NCBI GenBank assembly: GCA_963924555.1
Contig: OZ004591.1
Location: forward strand, 1,922,001 to 1,986,000
Length of the DNA stretch: 64,000 bases
Direction: 5' to 3'
DNA from: Crambe crambe
Taxonomy: Eukaryota; Porifera; Demospongiae; Poecilosclerida; Crambeidae
Numbering within the stretch: position 1 is the stretch's first letter; every line of letters begins with the position of its first letter. Under the pieces are notes generated by a model. The model had not been told where the DNA came from. It made no database searches and saw only the letters and a program-made list of their open reading frames with translations. Position numbers and translations under genes: made by a program. Of this stretch, positions 46,401 to 64,000 are shown in pieces.

Positions 46401-49400
46401 GCATTACTCTTTACCTAATAATTAGCTAAGTGGATTGTAGGCTCTAGGCTTATCCCAACTTCTTTGTGGTAAACATTACAGCTTTTTATGTATGCAGCTG
46501 CCTGCCATATACTAAGGAATTGAAGCAGGAATGAACATCAGCTCCACAATGTTGCACATTGCCCTAGTAGTGCCAACCATAGTAAAGCAGAAACCGCCTT
46601 TGAAAACATTTGCCTATGAAAAAATTTCTCAACGGTCAATAGGGTGTAAATAATTCACTCCATTAGGTCATCACTTGTGCAAACATGTAGTGGTCGCACA
46701 CAAACTCCTTGGCAAGTAGTTGGTGCTGATCTATCATAACCACCACAGTATTGGGCAAACATGAAGCTCATGTGGTATGATCAGGTGACACCGGTTCATT
46801 ATCCGCTTTGGGACAAAAGTACTACATTATGATATGAAATCTGAAGGGTGAATTAGTACACATCAATATGCAAATAGGACATAGACGGTGCGAGTATTTT
46901 GGATTTCAGAGTGTATAAACTACGACTGTATGTTTGAGCAGCCTCAATTTTTAGAGAGAAGGTCTAGAAACAAGATACTACAGTACAATGGAACAGTAAT
47001 GCTTCAGACGTTTGTGATAAATCATCATATACACCTGAGCATTATTCTAAACCCTCACCTATGCCATGTATTATTGCATGGAGAGGAAATAGTACTGTTA
47101 CACATACTCTGTGCTAAAACTTACATAGTACTAATCGGGAGACATTAGCTGTTGCAGAACCAAGCAGATTTGAAGTGATACATCCATATATGCCCCCTCC
47201 ATTTCCGTTAATGTTAGTCCTCACTAACTGTGAAGTAGTGTCAGTGGTAGTGATTGATATCTCGAGATCACTGGCACTGAGAACCAAGTTATTGTGCATC
47301 CATGTTACCATAGGAATAGGGACCCCGACAAAAATGCATGATAAGTTCAGAGTGCCACCAAGAAATACAGTATTGTTGGCCATGCTTGAAGAATTAACTT
47401 CGGGTGGATCTGAATAGCAAATTAATAACAATAACACCAACAACAACAAATGTGATGTTGATAAAAATGACTGCTGTAATATGCTTAGTTGACTTACACT
47501 GGACTATGACTTCAATGGAGGTATTAAAAAATGTTTTGCTCCTGTCCCTCGTAAAACAGGTGTAATTCCCTGCTTGATTTCTGTTGATATTTGGTAGTCG
47601 AAGATTACGACGTACAGTATTTCCAAACGAATTTCCATTTATATCAAACCATCCCTGCGGTGGCTCAGGATTAGACTCAAGGGCTCCTGGGTTATTTTCT
47701 TCACACTCTAATAAAACTGAATCACTCTCATTCACTATCAGTGGTGATGATTGCAATATCTGTCCTGGGAGGAAAACTATGGAAGGAATAATAATATTAT
47801 TGACGATCACATCAGTTTAATGGTAGATATCTCAAGCATGCATGACTTACAATCAGAAATGATTTGAGAGTCATCAAATCGTATGGTGTCGTCCCCACAT
47901 GTCACCCGCAGTTCATCGTCAATCCCATCCTGAATGAACAGCATGGGCTCCACAAACACTAGAATACCATTCACATATTCCAATCCAGCTTGAGTATCAT
48001 CTTGTGTTAGTAGGAAGTTATCCTGAGGTCCTCCTTGTCCTGTCCAAGTGACTGCTCCAGCTAAGGGAACACCATTATTCAGACACTGAACGCACAGTCG
48101 TGACTGTCTGGTGTTCACAATGATAATGTCACTAGACCTGGTAATATTTTTCAATTCACTGCACATCTGAGCATCACCTATAAGAAAATAATTATTTAAC
48201 TGTATTGCATTTGGGCTTGTTCAGTCTTGTATGTGATGGCACCTCAGTCCATATAATATGGTAGTATGGCCCTATGCCCAAGTACTGATCCCCTCTTTGG
48301 GCCAGAACTCAAGCGGAATGTCTGTGATGGCCCTTAAAACCACACCCACATTTGAAACCCACACATGAAATTAATGATGTCATATTTGGGTGTGTCTGTG
48401 GTTCTGGTACTATTCTTACATTCCAGGTAGAAATGGGAAATCTCAAACAGACATGTTCACTACATTTTGTCATTGTTCACTGTTCATCCTCCAATCAGAT
48501 AGGCCCTAGAGTGGATTGATTCTCAATCAGATAGGCCCTAGTGGACTAATTCTATTGGTCAGACTCTTTTTAGTATGAATAGCTAAAGCAAGCCTGTGTC
48601 ATGGTCTCTCTCTCACTCTTGCTACAGATTGAAGGCTGATAAAAAATTGTACATGCTTAGTCGGAATTCCATAACATTAAAAAGAAGAAAAAGAGTTGCT
48701 CGTTAGACTAGGCTTATTTTAGTGGGGGAGGTGGAGGGGGTGGGTGAGATCTTCAGCCCGTAATCTAACTCTTTTACGAATAAGCTAATAAGTAACACGC
48801 AATTGGTCACTTTACGACTAAAGTACTACACATCAGATAATTCCAATGGGGCATCCGTGCCATCTCTACTTAGAAAGTACTATAGTACTCTCTGATTCTG
48901 ATTCTTCAATCCAATTGGTAACTAGTGGGTTAAGCAATTGGTAACTAGTGGGTTAAAGCACTTTTTGAGTAAACTTTTGTGTTGATTACCAAAGTAAAAA
49001 TCTCACAGATAGCTAATGCCTAGGTACAAGACCGATTCAGTTTCAGATGCTCAGTTTCAATCTCTGAGTCGTCACAATACAGAAAGAGTTATTCAACAAT
49101 GCTTGCAGTGATTACTGGAATTGAAGCACCTGATTGGCTCCAAAGGCAAGCCATAGCTTGTTTCTTCCTTGTTCTTCTTAAAGACATAGCAAATAACTGG
49201 GCGAGAATTACTTAGAGAGTGTCCCATACTAATGTAGTGTGTTACTTCCAGCAGGTATACAGTGTAATGAACTTACTGTCCAGGAATTTAACACAATGGC
49301 TGGGTTCCAAGTTGAGCCAGAAAGCTAATTAGAAAGTCTTTGATGAAACTGCGAAAATTTCTAGGCTATTAGCTATTTCTTTTTTTACATAGCAGCCATT

Positions 49401-49902
49401 CCCTATCACCCTCCCCCACATGCTATAGTGCCTACAGCTGCTTTGAAAAAAAAACTCCTTACATCTCAAAGCCATACACATCATATAGCTAAAATAATTC
49501 CTCAGTGTACTTTTACATGAAATAGCTACATCTTTTGAGTCTATGTTGGCCATAGCTTTGTGACTTGCCAGATGTATGAACATGACTGGATGTACGTAGA
49601 GTTTATACAGGTAGACATTTAATTAGCACTTTAATAACTAGTGCACAATCCACTAACTGCTAAACGCATGCAGTAAGCTAGCTAGCCTAGTACAGGCAGT
49701 AACTGATACAAACTGCACAGTGTTGGGATGCCTGGTGATATTTACCAGTAAACTACACCCGTCTATTAAAGTTAGCTAGCTAGCTAACTAGCTCTGGCTT
49801 GCAGGGCCTCAGGCCATACAATAATATCAGCTCAAACTTACTTTTGGTGACGAAAAGCACGCCTATCAGAAAGGCGCATGCTAAAAAATCTCTGGGTGCC
49901 AT
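36469..49902 (-). CDS. Ig/FN3 adhesion-type receptor, single transmembrane helix
   Basis: Fifteen exons on the minus strand splice in frame to about 962 residues: 49842-49902, 47851-48177, 47498-47776, 47125-47409, 45485-45775, 43598-43665, 40825-41053, 39744-39981, 39429-39502, 38949-39242, 37978-38250, 37496-37645, 37149-37170, 36892-36967 and 36469-36690. The order is: signal peptide (FLACAFLIGVLFV), Cys-rich Ig-like domain, two Ig domains (NYTCFTRD; LNLSC...YGCITSN), four FN3 domains, a membrane-proximal Ig (AVLTC...FYNCTIEG), TM (AAAVGGGGGLIIIILIILIG), then CCCCYRK and the tail. Extracellular exons are mostly phase 1, as expected for shuffled modules. The tail has TYVPL (YxxPhi), GGYQDMPP (YxxM, the SH2-binding type of PI3K) and ends DGTML, a class I PDZ ligand. 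It resembles IgCAM or receptor-phosphatase ectodomains but has no catalytic domain. AATAAA (minus) lies near 36398. Confidence 0.8.
37664..37862 (-). repeat. Purine (GAGGAAGG)n tract, pyrimidine-rich in gene sense, next to a 3' splice site
   Basis: About 200 bp of G/A repeats on the plus strand is C/T in the sense of the Ig/FN3 gene. It ends about 20 bp before the acceptor of the transmembrane exon (37496-37645). Long open frames on both strands here are repeat artefacts. Confidence 0.9.
39505..39545 (-). repeat. (AAAG)n tract forming the polypyrimidine stretch of a 3' splice site
   Basis: In gene sense this is (CTTT)n running directly into CTAG, the acceptor of the exon 39429-39502 of the Ig/FN3 receptor. 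Confidence 0.9.
40035..40350. repeat. Tandem repeat with AAGGGGTTATCAAAGG
   Basis: Three diverged copies share GATAGGGATTGGAGCATGCC, AAAGCAATGAAGA and CCAAGGGGTTATCAAAGG. The unit is about 70-120 bp. It is intronic in the Ig/FN3 gene. Confidence 0.8.
41805..41988. repeat. 46-bp tandem repeat, four copies
   Basis: Almost identical units start at 41805, 41851, 41897 and 41943 (TAGTTGGGCTGCTACATTTA ... TTAGGCTATCC). They lie in the 2.5-kb intron of the Ig/FN3 gene that splits an FN3 domain. Confidence 0.95.
42975..43310 (+). mobile_element. Frameshifted remnant of a transposon-type protein
   Basis: In plus-strand frames not belonging to the host gene, the sequence reads MRKEELKTISSAHKATVLCE then HVTDFT. 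After a frame change it reads NIDGTTKG, then, past an A-rich insertion (43084-43140), KGVATNDMVVSLNELPDGTQ. A further frame change gives SKEEAMFIARSMQSAAQQRR. From memory, the DGTT ... VSLNE(L/V)PDG pattern recurs in uncharacterised transposon-derived proteins of cnidarians and sponges. It is broken by stops and frameshifts, so it is dead. It sits antisense inside an Ig/FN3 gene intron. Confidence 0.4.
43362..43483. repeat. Homopolymer T/G run followed by (GA)n
   Basis: About 14 T, then about 17 G, then roughly 90 bp of GA repeat. Together with the A-rich block at 43084-43155 this makes the intron highly low-complexity. Open frames rich in Arg-Glu here are artefacts. Confidence 0.95.
44372..44741. 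repeat. 74-bp tandem repeat, five copies
   Basis: Units start at 44372, 44446, 44520, 44594 and 44668, each containing AATAGTATCTTCCGAGGTTG and GGATCCACAAGAGGGTATTC. The period is not a multiple of three and the minus strand lacks stops in the unit, so overlapping repetitive open frames appear. They are not genes. The array is intronic in the Ig/FN3 receptor. Confidence 0.97.
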
Positions 49903-50137
49903 AACTCAACAGCCCGTCAGCTTGTCAACGTTATCTATATTCGAGCTGCTGGCTTTGCAAACCACTTCAAAAACTTCATGGCCACATATACATATGGGTG
50001 TGGTAAATTTTTAATATTGAATTTTTTTCGCAGTACCCGGCCCCCCGGGGGTGGGTCCATTATAATATATAATTAACGTGTTTAACTAGCCCCGCCCATC
50101 TGTCTAAAAGTTGACCTCCACAAGTTAACAATTCAGT
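49903..50137. promoter_or_regulatory. Divergent promoter interval (Ig/FN3 receptor / SGK3)
   Basis: Only 235 bp separate the two start codons of oppositely transcribed genes. The interval includes a CCGGCCCCCCGGGGG run near 50037 and an AT-rich TATAATATATAATTAA stretch near 50060. Both promoters must lie here or in the first exons. No specific factor site was recognised. Confidence 0.5.
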
Positions 50138-57407
<7,270 letters not shown>

Positions 57408-57757
57408 TTCAACTAATAGACAATTCTTGTGTATTTTTCCGTGCATATAAAGTTGGTTTGCTATTGCACCATAATTTTATTTATCCGAATTTCAGCAATT
57501 TATAAAGGAGCGCGCGTGGAACTTAGAAATTTTAGAAAGATATTAGCAGCTCGGGTACCAGTATGGCATGCAGGATGCACCATGTTACTTAGCAATCGAA
57601 TAACAAAGAAGGATATGTAATATCAGGTTTCTCCGGTAGATCACTTATACGATGTTTCGAGTGAGTCACACCCAGCGTAGGAATTGAAATAGTAGGAAAG
57701 AAAGATTTTAATGCACACACAGATTGCTTCCATCAGCTGACTGGCTCGAGATTCAAT
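57408..57757 (+). promoter_or_regulatory. Interval between SGK3 stop and MGAT5 start
   Basis: These 350 bp contain the SGK3 3' UTR and the MGAT5 promoter/5' UTR. A GGAGCGCGCGTGG CpG-rich word occurs near 57508. The open frame at 57429-57620 has no recognisable similarity and is not called. Confidence 0.35.
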
Positions 57758-60700
57758 ATGGCACGCGCCGTGATTAAAGAACTGAAGTGGATGGTGTTGG
57801 CTGGTAAGTAATCTCATAAAAATAAAAAAAAATCACAATTCCGGTATCTACAGTTGCTCCAACAATAATAATTATCATTATTGTGATGTTATTAGCTAGT
57901 GTCTCCATGTATGCAGACATGGAATAGTGTAGAGGTTGTGTGCCTATGTACTGCTGTGTAAGCTTACACATGCCAGATGGGGGGGGGGGGGGGGGGGGGG
58001 GGGGTAGATTAATATTTTAAAATTACATGCAGTTCTCAGAAGCATTAGTGGCTTGTTCACTTTGGAGGGGGAAAAAGTCTATAGTAGTATTGTTTTGAAG
58101 TGTCCCTTTGACTCCTTCATGGTGTGATAGTATGGACTCTGAGTGACTCTCTATGGTATGATGCCACAGGCTTTCATTTTAGAAATGGTGTGAAAGGGTG
58201 AAAATTTAGTATTCAATAATTTAGGACGGCAATAACGTGTACCAAGTCATCATGTGCAGGATAGCAACCACCTCTATAAAATCGGGACACTTTTTCTGTG
58301 TCTTAATAATGATGTCCACTTTTAGAGTCTCCAGTAAAAGTTCTTTCTTTTGGCTTGGAAGCTTCAGCCTTCTTGTTTAGTCTCATGTTCAGCAAGTAAA
58401 CAAGATGTGGTTGAAGAGAAAGATCTTGTTCTCCTTGGCAGCTGATTCTAGTGGAGGGGGTGTATCCATAGTTGATCATGTCTGTGTCTTGTCTATTAAC
58501 ACACATTTGCTCTTGTACTCACACAAGACTGTTCAGTTAACCAAACTGCAAATTATGTGACCATACCTCTAAATCACTGCTGAATACTGTTACTGATCGT
58601 AAGTTTTGGCACAGGTCTATGTAATGTGCAACCTGCAACATGCTGTTTTGTGTTGTTGTCCACAATGCCAACTATCAGATCATTAGAGCTTAAGTGGGGG
58701 GTCTCCTCTTTTTACTGTACCTCACACACATGCACACACTATGGGGGAGAAGCTCCTGTTCTTTGAAAACAGTAACATGATATGGTGCACAAGTATACAC
58801 TCATTTCCTCTTGGAAGACTGTTTGATAGCCGTTGCAGATATGAGGACCTACATAATGTACCTATATCTGCAAAGAATAGCCTGAGAATTTAAGTTGAAA
58901 GCAATTCCAATTCTGTGTGAGGGATATTTTCAAAACTAGGAAAATTTCCTTGATTATGACGATAGACTATGTATATTCTTAGCTCAAATCCCTGTGATTT
59001 CAATAACGGAATTGCTATTCAGAAACCAAACTTCCATTACCACCTCCATTTGGTGGCCCAGAAGGGATCGAATTCCACTGTATAAAAAAATGTCATAGTT
59101 CTGTAGAGATGACAGGTCTGTAGCTCATGTGGAGTTAATTTTAAAGTGGCTGCAGTGTTAGAAATGCATACAAGTGGCTGTGTTATCAATATAATGTCTC
59201 TAGTGACTATGCAGTTTTTCTCAGGTGTGCCTGTGGTACTTTGTCTGTGTGGGTTCTATTTTCCATATCAGTTTCACCACTTCTCCTTTATCTTTCCCTT
59301 ACTCCTTTCCCCTTTTCCCTATTCCCTTTGCTTCCCTACCCTCTTCCCTTATCTACAACCTTCTCCCTCTTCCCTTCTCTACAACCTTCTCCATCTACAA
59401 CCTTGTTCCTCCCTTATTTACAACCTTCTCCCTTCCGTACAACTTCTCCCTTTTCCCTTCCCTACAACTTTCTCCCTCTTCCCTTACCTACAACCTTCCC
59501 CCTCTTCCCTTAATCACAACCTTCTCCCTCTTCCCTTCTCTACAACCTTCTCCCTCTTCCCCTAATTTGACCTCTTTACCTTCCTTCCCCTCCCTCCCTC
59601 CATACCTTCACAAATACCTTCCCTTGTCCCCCCTTTCTGTGTAGGTGTGTTGTACATCCTTCTCTGCATCCTTCTGCTTCTCTCCAACATGCCTTCAACC
59701 CTCATAGAACCAATCGATCAAAAAAACCAAAAATCTGAGTCTCATGTTATGGGGCGAGGTCCAAAGGGAGCCCTGTTATCTGATGGCGATTTGACGGCGG
59801 AACTCAGTGATATGATGACGCTGCTTCACTCCAGTATGTTCATCGATCAGGGAATCAAGTTGAAGTGGATTAAGGAAAGGATCACCAGGTAGGTATATGG
59901 AATGAATGGTCCACAACTCTTGATATGATGCAGTAAGCACTCTTGAATTCGGGGGCACTGTCTGTTCTCTGTAGGGCATGCAATAACACTCTCTATCAGT
60001 GTCCAGATACGATTATCTAATAGCACTTTTGAATGTATAGCTATTGGAGATCTAAGTGCATTGTGGGGTCAAAAAAGACAGGGCAAATGAAGAAATTGAC
60101 TCCTGTGTCACACTGTTATTAATTGTGAGGCCTGGTTCTGTGCCCCCCTAGCTTACTGTATCAAAAAAAAAAAAAAATTGTTGATCTGGCAAAATATCTA
60201 AGAAATGAGATTTGTCTGCTTGGGGTGTTAGTTCCTTTCAGTCATTTATGTCAGTTGACAACCTTAGATGTCTTCCTTACATCAAATTAGTTCATTAGGC
60301 ATGGAGAATCAGGTTTCTATGTAGTTTGACATTATTTCTACATGTGAGCTATTTGGAGAAAAAAATTGTTTGCCTATTTTTGTAGCCACACCTACTTTTT
60401 ACCATAGCTAGGCTTGTTGCTTCTTTTGTGTGATGTTGAGGGGGGAGGAAGCTTCACCCCCTGAGCTAGTAGATGAAACCTTACCTGTTAATCATGGTAT
60501 AGGATGAGTCCTTCGTGGGAAGAAGCCCAGAGAGCTGTTGCTAAGGAGAAAAGTTTCCTTTTCACTGATCGTAAAAAAATACTCTTATTTCCTGGACTGG
60601 TAAGCCTGCTGTCAGTTCCTCACTCCTTCTCCCTCTTCCTCTCTCCCATTCTGCACTCCCTCTCTTTACCTTTTAAACTCCTTCTCTCTTCTACATACCT

Positions 60701-63228
60701 CCATCTACCCTCCACCTTCTCTACACTCCCTCTCTCTACCCTCCACCTTTTCTACACTCCCTCTCTCTACCCTCCACCTTCTGCACTCCCTCCTTCTACC
60801 CTCCACCTTCTGCACTCCCTCCTTTCTACCCTCTACCTTCTGCACTTCCTCCTTCTACCCTCCACCTTCTGCACTCCCTCCTTTCTACCCTCTACCTTCT
60901 GCACTTCCTCCTTCTACCCTCCACCTTCTGCACTCTCTCCTTTCTACCTGCACTATCCTCCTCCCTCCTTCTACGTACGTACCTCTCCCTCACTCCACTA
61001 TCCTACACCTTTTCCATTCCCTCTCCATCATGCATGGTGATCTTTGCAATATCTCTATTGCAGCTCTCAGAGTACAGTGCTTATGATTTTGCTAACAATG
61101 CTTTCAAGGTCAGTCAGAAGTGGAAGTCTTTACCATAATGCTGTTCATATATATACATTAAGATTCCTATCTCTACCACCACATTATAGGGTGGCTATAT
61201 GGGAGAGCTGGTGCAGTGGAGTGACCTCATCTCTGTGAGTTACATAATAGTGCTAGATGCTCCTCAGGCCAGTGTAACATTTTAAAAATGTGAGGGCGAA
61301 TCACAAAAAGTGTTGGGCCAATGTCAATACAGCAAGTTTCCTCACCTTTGCCTTGAGGTCTTAAAACCACAGTTGACACAAACCTTTTGTTCTACTGAGT
61401 CACAGTGTACATCGACCTTTGAGCACAGAATGCTTGGTCTAAAGGCACTACAGTACAGTAGTAGTAAAGACCAGACAAAGTCACCATGATAAGGACACTT
61501 AATTCAGCCTGTGGTTTGGACATTTAGCAGTTGATTGGAGACTGGCTTTTATATTGAGCCCTGCTCCTGCTTTTTGTGTATGTAGCTACTTCGCACACCC
61601 CACCCTCTCCTTCCCCACCCCCAATGCGTTATAATTGTTGTTCTGCATTTTTTGATTTGCACAGACGCTGCATATGTTGGGGCACTACATAGTCATCCTC
61701 ACTTCACGCCAGCAACTGACGGAGAGAGTGCCTCTTGACAGTAAGTCCTTATGGTGGAGTCCATCTTATTAAAGGTGGAATCTTTAAAATAACATCATCT
61801 TGTGGTGGATTAAATATCAGACCAAACACTCATGACACCAGTTTTTGCTGAATTGGTTTCTCCTTTAATATCCTGTCAATGACAGCATGACACACATTGA
61901 ATATTAGAGTGTATCATATTTGAAGAGTGGAACACACTCTATCATACTATCCATCTTTCCTATCATCACCACCTTGAGAATAGTACGTTCATGTGCATTA
62001 TCACTTGATCACTGTACAGAGACCGTATATGACCTCATCTTCACTGACTACATCGGCCTCTTTGCTCTGCGAGACTCTCAGCACTTCTACATGTATAAGG
62101 TACTAACAAACTTTGAAGCTGCTAAAAGAAGTCCTCCAGGGTGGTTAGATTGGTTGCTAAGGATATAATCCCTGGCTTCAATGTGAATGGATCCCATGAA
62201 ATACAGAACTCACAATGACTGCTTTTTGCAGATGAAATAAACTCTACTCAACAAACTCTCTCCCAAAAGTGTCCCTATCGAAGTTCTGCTGTAATAATCA
62301 CAGTGTCCCCCACTTATAAATGCAGGGCGGGCCATCCTGTTTTGGATATAGAAACTACACTAATAATATTATAAGCATCCTGTTGAAAGTACAGTTAGGG
62401 AAGATCACATGTAATATGTTAGGATCTGAGTGCTAGTAATTTCATAATTATGTCTCGTGTGTTATGCATACAGTGTAGGATCCGAGTGCTGGATTCTTTT
62501 GGGACTGAACCGATATGTAAGTCTTTCATTTCAGAAATACACAGCACTAAAGTTCTAACCCTTACGTACGTAGCACTGCACACATGCATGTGCCAGTAGC
62601 TTCACATTAAATGAAGGTGATGCTTCCACTGGCATTAATTTGCTATTGAATATCCATGTACGCCATGCCACCAGTCAACCCAGCTGAAAATAGGTTCGTA
62701 CCTGGAATTTCCAGGGTAGAAATCAAACTCTCCAATATCAGTTGTGGTCCAGGTTGGACTTCGGGGTGCCCACTTGCTGCGAGGAGATAGTCAGTCCTCC
62801 TGTGAGTTCCTAGCCCGGGCTCCAGGTGATTGCCAGCAAGTGCACAGGCATCCTGGTGCATGTGACTCTCAGCTGGCAGCTAGCTAGCTAGTGTTACGAT
62901 TATATGTCCCCTCCCCAAGTTATAACAATATTGAGGTCATTCTTCTCTTCCAGACAACTTTCGGACTAAGAACTTCCAAGTGAATGATGCCATGGGGATG
63001 TTTAGTAACTGGAACTTTGAGGAACCCCGACAGTTCTGGACCCTCTTCCCTCACACCCCTGACAATTCCTTCCTGGGTTTCGTGGTGGAGGTCCCTTCCC
63101 TTTCCCCCTCCAACCAGACAAGAGAGAACCAGGGAGTCGTGTACGGGAAAGAGGCGTGGTACACATTCGGAAAAGAGGACTACCTCAATACGATTGGAGA
63201 AGTGATACAGCTCCATGCCACCTTTAGG
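57758..63228 (+). CDS. MGAT5: Alpha-1,6-mannosylglycoprotein 6-beta-N-acetylglucosaminyltransferase (GnT-V), N-terminal part
   Basis: Nine exons (57758-57803, 59645-59888, 60503-60599, 61064-61108, 61190-61234, 61665-61740, 62020-62099, 62474-62516, 62954-63228) join in frame to 317 residues. The gene continues past the window. Residues about 10-31 (KWMVLAGVLYILLCILLLLS) form the signal anchor of a type II Golgi protein. Family landmarks are GGYMGELVQWSDLI, YDLIFTDYIGL, CRIRVLDSFGTEP and FPHTPDNSFLGFVVE, which match MGAT5. The enzyme adds beta-1,6-GlcNAc to the alpha-1,6 mannose arm of N-glycans, initiating tri- and tetra-antennary branching. The stem region is much shorter than I recall for vertebrate MGAT5. 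MGAT5 versus MGAT5B cannot be separated from this part. No further exon is visible from 63229 to 64000. The intron at 62517-62953 holds a non-coding block (62640-62890) that may be an old retroelement. Confidence 0.9.
57979..58004. repeat. Poly(G) tract
   Basis: 26 consecutive G residues in MGAT5 intron 1. This is a potential G-quadruplex and a likely site of length error. Confidence 0.95.
59277..59640 (+). repeat. Pyrimidine-rich CTTCCCT(A)CAACCTTCTCC repeats before a 3' splice site
   Basis: About 360 bp of units such as CTACAACCTTCTCCCTCTTC run up to the acceptor GTGTAG of MGAT5 exon 2 (59645). Long open frames in all plus-strand frames are repeat artefacts. Confidence 0.9.
60603..61030 (+). 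repeat. Pyrimidine-rich CTACCCTCCACCTTCTGCACTCC minisatellite before a 3' splice site
   Basis: About ten to twelve units of roughly 27-30 bp (core ACCCTCCACCTTCTGCACT) follow the exon 3 donor and end about 35 bp before the acceptor of MGAT5 exon 4 (61064), nearly filling this 464-bp intron. The open frame reading through exon 3 into it is an artefact. Confidence 0.9.
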
Positions 63229-64000
63229 GTATGTCGTTTGTAATAAAATTGATTACCCACGCATGTACAAACAGGCTAGGCTGTAACGATTATAATGATG
63301 AAATTGTAAACACAGTTTTCTCCAAATAAAGTCTATTCGCGTTTTAATATGATTATTCATTACCAAATTTCAAATTTGGTTGGTCAGCTCTCTGCTAATA
63401 TTTAAATATGGAAAGTCAGAGCATGCAGATTATTATAGTGGGATCACATGACTGCAAATACATTATTCAGTCGTGATTATAACCATGTATGTACAAACTG
63501 GAATCTATTCTAAATTTTTTACAAGTGAGATGAGATGCATTACTGTAGCACAGAAAAATAAAGTATAGCTTGCTGATTTATTATCATAGGCCCTTCCAGG
63601 GTTCTCCCCACGGTGCTTGAATACCACCATTTATTGGCTATTAATTTAAATACAGTTTTAACCACATGAAAGAAAAATGGGCCCCTCTAACACCCTTTGG
63701 GGAGAACCTAGCCTCGTACCCAGGCCCGCTTTTCCACCGCCCCGCGAAAAAAGCGGGCCTGGGTACAAGGCTAGGGAGAACCTTCCCTTCTTGGTTGAAG
63801 TTTGACTATAAAAGGACTAGTCTACTGTTGCCTTAACACTTTATGACAAAACATTATTTTGTCATCCCAACAATATTTTTGTTATTATGTTATTATTGTT
63901 GATATTATTGTTATTTTGTTAACTATAATTATATTATCGTTGATATTATTGTTATTATTATTGTTATTATTGTTGATATTATTGTTGTTTGATGTTATTT
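63229..64000 (+). other. MGAT5 intron, right edge of window
   Basis: A donor GTATGT at 63229 starts an intron that does not end in the window. Apart from the small MITE below, it holds only AT-rich sequence. A degenerate (TTATTG)n stretch runs from about 63885 to the end. Confidence 0.6.
63701..63781. mobile_element. 67-bp MITE with target-site duplication
   Basis: The element 63708-63774 starts CTAGCCTCGTACCCAGGCCC and ends with its imperfect mirror GGGCCTGGGTACAAGGCTAG. It is flanked by identical GGAGAAC copies at 63701-63707 and 63775-63781, a 7-bp target-site duplication. The central CCACCGCCCCGCG loop is GC-rich. The intact TIRs and TSD suggest a fairly recent insertion. Confidence 0.85.

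Noticed and set aside
59146-59644. Two 139-codon pyrimidine-encoded frames
   Set aside because: Repeat translation in MGAT5 intron 1; they lack any conserved motif.
60504-61040. 178-codon frame extending MGAT5 exon 3
   Set aside because: Beyond the donor at 60600 it reads only a pyrimidine minisatellite; the conserved protein continues at 61064.
62640-62900. Possible tRNA-derived retroelement in an MGAT5 intron
   Set aside because: Words such as GGTTCGTACCTGG recall a B box, but no matching A box, tail or target duplication could be confirmed.

Overview
The window is nuclear DNA of an early-branching animal, most probably a demosponge. This is inferred from gene content and architecture; no species marker is visible. 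It carries intron-dense, closely packed animal genes: a JNK-pathway MAP2K, a PX-domain SGK, an N-glycan GnT-V, TRAPPC12 and an Ig/FN3 receptor. It also has an expanded multidomain CTHRC1-type secreted protein, and many short foldback (MITE-like) elements and satellites inside introns. All gene models below are hand-spliced from GT/AG sites, phase agreement and protein similarity recalled from memory. No transcript or database search was available.

Layout. 828-9414 (+): 3' part of a secreted protein with four tandem CTHRC1-type C-terminal domains. 10301-17693 (-): membrane-anchored protein with a region resembling TMEM24/PDZD8 SMP domains and a complete C1 zinc finger. It is divergently arranged with 19080-26034 (+), MAP2K7/MKK7. 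26322-29184 (+): N-myristoylation-type EF-hand protein with a long acidic tail. It runs in frame, across a possible intron, into 29374-33728 (+), TRAPPC12, so the pair is either a fusion or two genes 161 bp apart. 34085-36187 (-): short single-pass membrane protein with a long cytoplasmic tail. 36469-49902 (-): Ig/FN3 adhesion-type receptor, divergent (235 bp) from 50138-57407 (+), SGK3. 57758-63228 (+): 5' part of MGAT5, running off the right edge.

There is no operon-like logic. Intergenic gaps are about 235-350 bp where genes are adjacent, including two divergent promoter intervals. Nearly all extra DNA sits in introns. It comprises a 1.5 kb minisatellite of roughly 14-bp units, 46/61/74/80-bp tandem repeats, dinucleotide tracts, at least seven inverted-repeat elements, and a frameshifted transposon-like reading frame.

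The most noteworthy observations are: (i) the four-domain CTHRC1-type protein; (ii) the SMP-like plus C1 architecture; (iii) the EF-hand/TRAPPC12 junction, with an in-frame splice competing against an intronic stop and AATAAA; (iv) two independent tandem duplications of exon-intron boundaries; (v) sense-strand pyrimidine or CA repeats abutting 3' splice sites in seven introns; and (vi) a 22-nt microexon next to the transmembrane exon of the Ig/FN3 receptor.
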